Assembly (NCBI GenBank): GCA_015680685.1
Contig: MNCI01016043.1
Location: forward strand, 25,424-60,008
Reading direction: 5' to 3'
Origin: Gnetum montanum
Taxonomy: Eukaryota > Streptophyta > Gnetopsida > Gnetales > Gnetaceae
DNA length: 34,585 bases
Shown piece by piece: positions 28,634-34,585 of this stretch; the stretch's first letter is position 1, and each line of letters starts with the position of its first letter. The notes beneath the pieces were generated by a model. It was given only the letters and a program-made list of their open reading frames with translations. It was not told the origin of the DNA and did not search any database. A program made the position numbers and the translations under genes.

Positions 28634-29690
28634 ATCTGGGGGAAGTTGGAAATCCCTGAGAAATTTAAGTAGGAGCCCCTTGAGCTGAAACCATTGCCCA
28701 TTGGTATGGAATACATGTTCCTTAAAAATAGAAAATTGGTAATTATTAATGTGAAGCTTGCTCCAAAACAAAAAGAGAGACTAATAAAGGTGATAAATAA
28801 ATTGTCAAAATCCTTCTCTTTGTTATATCCTAAATTAACAAGAATAGACCCTAGGATATGCTAGCACAGGATTTACATTGACCCCTCCATGAAGCCTTGA
28901 AGACAACCATAGAGACGATTGAACCCAAAGCTGAAGCAAGTAGTTAAGGAAGAAATCAAATAGCTTCTCAAGGTTGGGTTCATATACCCCATTGCTGATA
29001 GTCAATGGGTTAGCCCCTTAGGTATTGTGCCTAAAAAGGAGGCAAATGGAGGGTGTGCATAGATTTTAGGCTACTAAATATGGCAACATTCAAAGATCAC
29101 TTTCCGTTGCCATTTGTCGACCAAGTCTTAGACACCATCGTAGGGCATCGCTATTACAATTTTTTGGATGGATATAGCAAATATAACCAAATACAAATAG
29201 CCCCAGAAGACCAAGCCAAGACTATGTTCACCAGTCCTTGGGGAATTTTTACATACAAATAGATGATGTTTGGCTTGTGTAATGCCCCTGCAACATTTCA
29301 ACAACAAGTCCTAATCATATTTTAGTAGCAAATAGGAAATGGTGTGGAGGTCTTCATGGATGACTTCTCCACTTAAGGAGCAAACTTTAATCAAGCCTTG
29401 GACTAGTTAGAGAAAGTGTTAAAAAGATGTGTAGAAACAAGTTTGAGGCTCAACTAGTAGAAAAGCCATTTGATGGTCCAAGAAGGCGTAGTAATAGGGC
29501 ATAAAATCTCACACACAGGGATAGAGGTAGACCCCGAGAAAATCAAAGTTATCCAAGGAATTACCAGTCAACCCAAAACTATCAAAGATATTTGGTCATT
29601 CCTTAAATACATGGCTACTATAGGAGATTTATAGAGAACTTTTCAAAGGTTTTCAAATCATTAGTAGAACTAATGAAAAAGGACGTACCT
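28634..29690 (+). pseudogene. B2 reverse transcriptase (broken), resumed after element A
   Basis: It begins with the Athila/Tat-type lead ELKPLPIGMEYMFL (about 28680). Then come a CxHRIYIDP-like block (the expected Cys-Thr reads TGC-TAG), RRLNPKLKQVVKEEIK and GFIYPIADSQWVSPL. The palm has KWRVCIDFRLLNMATFKDHF from about 29046, PLPFVDQVLD and FLDGYSKYNQIQIAPEDQAK. FGLCNAPATFQQQV and the catalytic VFMDDFS (29349-29369) follow. Downstream is KSHLMVQEGVVIGHKIS. About ten in-frame stops and a frameshift near 29040 disable it. In the intact ancestor this would be the enzyme copying the element RNA. Its lead sequence and the upstream protease type support an Athila-like origin. Confidence 0.85.
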
Positions 29691-30115
29691 TTCAAATGGA
29701 CTAGGGAATGCGAATTAGCTTTCCAAATTCTGAAACAAAAGCTAGTAGAAACACCCATTCTACAAGCTCCTGACTGGTCCAAACCATTCCATATCATGAT
29801 TGATGCATTGAACTATGACTTAGAACCTGTACTTACATAGTTAGATGACCAAAAACTCCCTTATTACATTCACTCTGCAAGTAGAAGTATCGTTGGTGCA
29901 CAACTTAACTACACTACCATAGAGAAAGAATTAATGATTGTAGTGTTTGCACTAGAAAAGTTTAGGCACTATGTATTAGGTTACAAAGTATATCTACATA
30001 CAGATCATAATGGTAAGTCCTCGTATCATACGATGGCTTCTAATCTTACACGAGTTCGATTTAACAATGATCGATTGTAAAGGCATTGAGAATGTAGTTG
30101 CTGATCATTTCTCTT
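29691..30115 (+). pseudogene. B2 RNase H (broken)
   Basis: It reads WTRECELAFQILKQKL, then ETPILQAPDWSKPFHIMIDA (catalytic Asp region) and YYIHSASRSIVGAQLNYTTI. EKELMIVVFALEKFRHYVLG and VYLHTDH follow (about 29760-30010). After a shift come PRIIRWLLILHEFDLTMIDC and IENVVADHFS. These are the standard blocks of the RNase H joined to RT in Ty3/gypsy. The domain degrades the RNA strand of the RNA-DNA hybrid. Only scattered stops and one frameshift near 30015 are needed to explain the decay. Confidence 0.8.
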
Positions 30116-30540
30116 AGTTGCGATGGGACAATAAAGAGGATGAGTTTCCAATTTCTAATCATTTCCCTAATGAATTCCTCTTTATTGGTGTAGTGAATAA
30201 TCAATCAGCCATGAAGAAAAACTAGTACATTAGCATTCTTACCTATCTCCTCATGCAACAAACACCACAAGAGTTAGACCTTAAGGAGAAACAATAGTTT
30301 CTTCACCAAGCCAAGTACTTTATGGAGATCAATAGGCAACTTTACAAAGTGTGCCCTGATGATTATGAGCCTTTTGGTTTTGTGTAGTATAGTGCAACAT
30401 CCTAACCACAACAATTGTGTGTTGTTTGGAAAAAGGCATGGTCTACATTTAACTTCTAGGATGCCCACGAACATCTATAGAAGTGGTTAAGCAAGGGCAT
30501 TATGGCAAGAGCCTACTTTGGGGAGGACCCACTTGCATAA
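30116..30540 (+). pseudogene. B2 linker and truncated integrase N-terminus
   Basis: It shows EFPISNHFPNEFLFIGVVNN, LLMQQTPQELDLKEKQ-stop-FLHQAKYF and RQLYKVCPDDYEPFGFV. This is the linker that normally leads into the integrase zinc module. A weak VVKQGHYGKSLL (30481-30516) may be the remains of the GFYWPTLF block. No D,D-35-E core follows, so the integrase is deleted. Confidence 0.6.
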
Positions 30541-31092
30541 CTTTTTTTGATCATGGCTTTGAACTAACCTTCACATCTTCTAGAACATTAACAATCATTT
30601 CTCTAAATTTATGCATGATTTTGGAACTACTTCTCATCTGTTTCATTAATTTTTCCTACTTTTCTATTTCCATATCCATTAATATTTCTTGGCCATCTAT
30701 TGAATTAGCCCTTTAGTATCAATTATTCAAAAACCTATATGCTTTTGGAGTTACACTTATTAGTCATGTGGGCTAAGGATGCCTATTTTAAAATTTTTGA
30801 AATTTCCCCAACATCTTATTTTTGAACATCATGGTATCTAATAATAATTGATCAAAATAATGTGAATAGCTTGATGATTTTAGTTACCTCATAGCCTTGG
30901 GCATAGTATGCTGTAATCACCTTGTGCTTAAAAGAAAACTAAGGGATCTAAAAATGGTTAATTATTAAGAAAAATTTACCACAACTAATGTTGATCCTTT
31001 GATGACTATAGGTGATGCTAAAAGAAACACCTAAGGAAGAGGGTCTTTTGCCAAGCATGAAAACAAACCCAAGAGAGGGAAAATGGAGGATA
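30541..31092 (+). other. Unassigned remnant between integrase stub and LTR L4
   Basis: AT-rich, with no domain recognised. A hydrophobic open frame (30483-30716) is not convincing. The last part is purine-rich (CAAGAGAGGGAAAATGGAGG, 31071-31090) just before TGACCATGG, the best candidate for a polypurine tract and LTR start. Confidence 0.4.
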
Positions 31093-31213
31093 TGACCATG
31101 GGCAAATCATAGCACATACAAGATAGTAGCTCAAAATGTGCATGCTTGCTAGATCCATGGGGTGATGAGAAGAAATTTTAGTACACCCTTCAAGAATGTT
31201 CTATCGTGGCTAC

Positions 31214-31309
31214 GATATCCCGTACGCAATATCGCAACCCATGGGATATCATAGCTGTGATATCATGGTAGTGATATCACAACCACTGTGATATCATAGC
31301 AGCAATATC
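31214..31309 (+). repeat. Seven-unit GATATC array in U3 of L4
   Basis: GATATC or AATATC at 31214, 31228, 31245, 31259, 31273, 31290 and 31304. Successive steps are 14, 17, 14, 14, 17 and 14 bp. Most units are wider palindromes (GTGATATCAC, ATGATATCAT forms). Confidence 0.9.
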
Positions 31310-31641
31310 ACAACCAAAAAATTCATGACTCATCAAGTAGCAATCCCATTAAACATAATCCATAAATGTATCTATTAACATAACTAGCTCATAGTCGTAA
31401 AAGAGAGTTCATAATATCCAACATTACAAAAGCTCAAGTACAACATGATCATCATAGCAACATAATCAAAATCTAAAAACATAAAGGAAAAGTTCAAAGA
31501 TCTAGCTTCAACACCATCAAGCTTCTAGCTTCTACTACTTGGATCTACATCCACACATGCAGGAAGGGGTAGAAATCTTCTAGGATAACTAATGATCTTG
31601 GGGAATCTATAAAAAGATGATGGATGAGGTACCTATTGCAC

Positions 31642-31845
31642 AAGAAGCCATCTCAAGATTCATGATATCAAATACCAAAAGTCAAATGAAAAACCATAAT
31701 ATTTACAAAATGTCAAGAGAAAGGTAAACCAAGAATGTACTAGAATTGATCATCCATAAGGGCTCATAAGAAGCCATCTCAAGATCCATGAGATCAAATC
31801 TGAAATCATGATATCCACAAAATGTCAAGAAATAGGCAAATTAAG
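31642..31845 (+). repeat. U3 direct duplication in L4
   Basis: AAGAAGCCATCTCAAGAT begins units at 31642 and 31768. Each runs on for 80-90 bp through CATGATATC and ACAAAATGTCAAGA to an AGG(T/C)AAA end. Confidence 0.8.
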
Positions 31846-31856
31846 TAATGAGCCAT

Positions 31857-31890
31857 GATATTACATACAGGATATCATGTACATGATATC
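31857..31890 (+). repeat. TATA-proximal GATATC triplet in L4
   Basis: GATATT 31857, GATATC 31871 and GATATC 31885, steps of exactly 14 bp, matching the triplet in L3. Confidence 0.85.
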
Positions 31891-31908
31891 ACATCCTACC
31901 GCATTATC

Positions 31909-31914
31909 TATAAA
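31909..31914 (+). promoter_or_regulatory. TATA box of LTR L4
   Basis: TATCTATAAACAAGAGG, 18 bp after the last GATATC and in the same place as the L3 TATA box. Confidence 0.6.
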
Positions 31915-32249
31915 CAAGAGGTGGCTTCCCTTGTTCAGTCACTTAGACTTAGACCCTTAGCCAAACTATAGCAGTTTAACCATTCCAGATTTAGAATAAT
32001 TTTCATGTGTTCTCAGTAGGAGTCTTAAAGTGAATGGATCTTTATTTGAGCAAATTGTACCTAAGCACACATTTGTGTACAATAATAAAAATGAACTTTA
32101 TGATAAACCTTACAGCATATGAACTAAGCTAAAGAGTAATTAATTATTATTGAATGTTTAAATACCTTCCTAGTTAATTAATCTCTCTCTTAACCCTTGA
32201 CTCTCCTAGTTAAGTACACTAGGTACAACCACTTTGAGCATGTGTGTAG

Positions 32250-32299
32250 TGCTTGGTAACCTAGTAACGATTAGTGTTTGATAATCCCAGCAACGTTGC
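32250..32299 (+). repeat. Paired TTGGTAACC repeat in L4
   Basis: TGCTTGGTAACCTAGTAACG (32250) and GTGTTTGATAATCCCAGCAA (32274), 25 bp apart, followed by ACTTCAAGATGTGTG as in the other LTRs. Confidence 0.8.
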
Positions 32300-32641
32300 A
32301 CTACTTCAAGATGTGTGCAGCAAGTGGGAATAGATACTGGTGTTAGGAATAATTAAAACTTAGTTAGTAAATAGTTAATAGAAGTTAGCCACCTAGTTCA
32401 CTTCATCTTTCCCTATTAGCATAAAGACATTAGAAAGATAAAAGCTATAAAAATCACATACCTCAAGCTTACTTAACCATACAACCATGACAATACAAGT
32501 AAGTTTGGGAAGATAACAATTGATTAACCTTAAGTGTTTGACTAAGGCACATAAGCACTTAGTCCTTGGAGTTCAACTAGATCATGTGTGAATAGCTATT
32601 ATTCGTATGGTTTAGTGTAGCGCTACCTCGCCACTCACCAT

Positions 32642-32659
32642 TATCGCCATTGCTAGGGA
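32642..32659 (+). promoter_or_regulatory. Primer binding site of L4 (tRNA-Asp type)
   Basis: TATCGCCATTGCTAGGGA matches TGGCGCCGTTGCCGGGGA at 13 of 18. Four of the five differences are transitions. Confidence 0.65.
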
Positions 32660-32785
32660 CTTAGTTATTTGTGTGCTACATAGAACATAGGAAATCATTC
32701 ATATCGTTGGGATGCTAGAACAAACCCTTAGGGTTAATCAAGAAAAGATAAGATAATGGTAAATTGCACACCGAACAAAACAAAG

Positions 32786-34585
32786 ATGTCTTCTTCTTCA
32801 CATAAGATCACTTCACCACCTAGGACCAACATAAGAGATAGTCAGCGGCAGAAAACACGTAACCAAGACCCGCCAATTCCTCAACAATTTTGGGTGGTAT
32901 ATACTCATCACAATGAGTATGTACCTGACTTTACCTTTATTCTCCATCAAGATGAACAACTGCGTTGAAGAGACTTGGAAGGTAACATAGTGTTGCCTCC
33001 AAATCGATTAGTCCCTAACATGCTCCTTCACTAGAATATGTTGCATGCCATCATGATACAAGGGACTACCATCCCAGAGAAGTGCAACATCAAAGAGACT
33101 TGCAAAAGGAGAGATATCATAACTCCTCAAAGGATAAATGGCCCCATAATGCTCCACATGTCTTGAGCAAAATTAAGGGTGGTGAGCCTACTTCAGTAGG
33201 ATCCCCACCAAATGATGTTCCCCCTCCTAATGATGGTTAGGAGGTGGTGTATCAAAACCTCCACTCCATAGTTCACAACCCCGGTTTTGATCCCCACAAA
33301 CATAAAGTGTTCAAGAAGGGAACACAAAGACATGACAATGGCAAACATTCTGATCATGATCACGATCGTGGTCGAGACCACTGAAGAGAAGGTAGAAAAC
33401 ACCATCATGGTGATGGTTCTCCTTCTTCTTCACCTTCATCATCACATTCACCCTCTCCTTCAGTATCCAGCCGCAATCATAAGGAACCCAACCGTAAGGA
33501 TAAAGGTAAACAGAGTAAAAAACATCGATGAGATAGTCAAAAGCAATGATGTGGACATTCTAAGGAATCAAGGCATGGAAGAAGGGAGAGTAGGGAACTG
33601 TGTAGACATCATAGATGATATGAATGAGATGACCATGAAGAACCCCTACTCATAACTAGAAGCATGTTAGACGTAACAGAGGCCATAAGAGTTTCCACAA
33701 GGCACCAAAAATATAGTAGGATCAAGAGGCTAGACATGAATAACATCCCACAATTTGAGGGTGGATACAACACTGATCCTCAAAATTTCCTACAAGCATT
33801 CCATGATGCATGTGCCTTGTAGAACATAGAAAAAAAATGGCAAAAACTGAAGTTATTCCCAAGGACATTAGTGAAAGAAGCAGAAAGCTGGTACTGGTTC
33901 TTAGAATAGGAATCCATTTGAACGTGGAGTACAATGCTAGAAATTTTTAATGATAAATACCAAACATACTCTCAAGTGTCTAACTTGTGAAATAAAATCC
34001 AAGGATGGAAGCAAAGAAATCATGAACCCTTAGATGCTACCATGGACTATTATTATGCACTATTACATTGTTGCTTTGGGCCATGGTTATTTGTAGTGGG
34101 ATCAACTAGGCCATCTCGTAGATGGACTTAAGCATGAAGCAAGGAGAACCCTTGGAATGTATGCCTAAGGGAGATTATTGGAGCTTAGGTCTCATCAAAT
34201 CCATAGATTGCTAGAACAACTAGCCAAAGAACAAGGTGAGCTATGTAAGAGAGAAAGTGTGGAAGAGTACAACCAAGATCCTTCCCTTCGAAAAAGAGGA
34301 GTGAGATTCTGTGAGGAGGAGGAAGAGTCACCACTCAAAGAGATGGTGAATAGGAAAACCTTGCCACTCCAAAAATTAACAACAGAGGTATTGGAAAAGG
34401 TAGACCAAATGTGGGACTCCCTGGATAGTAGGTTTGAAACTATTCTTAAAATCATAGAGGAGTCTAGGAAGCGAGGTAGTGATTATGACAAAAAGAAAAA
34501 GAGAGAAGTGGACCATAAACGTAACAAAGGTAAGGGTAAAATGGCCATCACCGAAGAGGTTGTGGATTCTAATACGGACAATGAC
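32786..34585 (+). pseudogene. B3 gag of an Athila-like unit (broken, runs off window)
   Basis: ATG 32786 (MSSSSHKITSPPRTN) lines up with B2. An in-frame ATG at 32756 would add 10 residues, but B2 has no counterpart, so I prefer 32786. The N-terminus repeats the B2 block (VVYTHHNEYVPDFTFILHQD). A low-complexity His/Asp/Ser region in shifted frames follows. The core covers MNNIPQFEGGYNTDPQ, AESWYWFLE (TGG kept at 33889-33891) and VDGLKHEARRTLGMYA. RESVEEYNQDPSLRKRGVRF and VDQMWDSLDSRFETILKII come next. The window ends at DSNTDND, just before the expected zinc knuckle. Stops and frameshifts are many. It is closer to B2 than to B1. Confidence 0.8.

Larger units (their letters stand above)
31093..32640 (+). 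mobile_element. L4: Athila-like LTR between units B2 and B3
   Basis: About 1.55 kb. A possible start TGACCATGG follows a purine-rich tract; the end CTCACCA precedes a tRNA-Asp-like primer site. U3 holds a seven-unit GATATC array (31214-31309), a 90-bp segment duplicated 126 bp apart (31642 and 31768), and a second GATATC triplet (31857-31890) before TATAAA (31909). From there to the end it is collinear with L3. It serves at once as the 3' LTR of B2 and the 5' LTR of B3. Start is uncertain. Confidence 0.7.

Noticed and set aside
30483-30716. Hydrophobic 77-codon frame after the B2 integrase stub, considered as an env-like gene.
   Set aside because: Composition follows local T-richness, there is no signal peptide or stable start, and the first part overlaps the integrase remnant.
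31214-31309. Regularly spaced short repeats resembling a CRISPR array.
   Set aside because: Units are only 6-10 bp palindromes with 8-11 bp gaps, lie in a plant LTR U3, and no cas-like gene exists.

Overview
This window reads as nuclear DNA of a land plant with a large, repeat-rich genome. It is AT-rich, has no intact protein gene, and is filled almost end to end by old, broken Ty3/gypsy LTR retrotransposons of the Tat/Athila supergroup. Heavy decay by stops and frameshifts fits a slow-turnover genome such as a gymnosperm, but that is only a guess.

Layout: (1) 1-718, part of an LTR (L1) in minus orientation. (2) 719-12517, element R on the minus strand: 2.1 kb LTRs around gag, protease (PR), a Tat-type RNase H, reverse transcriptase (RT) with its own RNase H, and integrase (INT). 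The extra RNase H lies before RT. (3) 12518-14227, the only stretch that does not look like a retroelement. It holds a plant-type TATA box and a small decayed gene for a one-helix, glycine-rich protein. (4) 14228-34585, a head-to-tail chain of Athila-like units on the plus strand: LTR L2, gag B1, truncated LTR L3, gag-PR-RT-RNase H (B2), LTR L4, gag B3 (runs off the window). L2, L3 and L4 are each followed by a tRNA-Asp-like primer site. (5) 21496-28628, element A (7133 bp), inserted inside B2 between PR and RT. It has a perfect 5-bp target duplication (atatc), and the B2 frame is continuous across the insertion.

Element A is the most unusual object. Its 1.24-1.30 kb LTRs carry about 20 copies of a GCGTATACGC-type palindrome upstream of a conserved G-box and TATA box. 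Its leader has five tandem 17-bp repeats. It encodes only a Tat-like Gag with an inserted PFVIKVPP repeat domain, a protease and a short tail. It has no RT, RNase H or INT, so it must have depended on another element. About 1.6 kb of non-coding DNA before the 3' LTR carries a second degenerate array (GACTATAAACTAGC).

The Athila-like LTRs share two signatures: GATATC-centred palindromes at 14/17-bp steps in U3, and paired TTGGTAAYCC repeats in R/U5. No rRNA, tRNA gene, CRISPR array or bacterial-type feature was seen.
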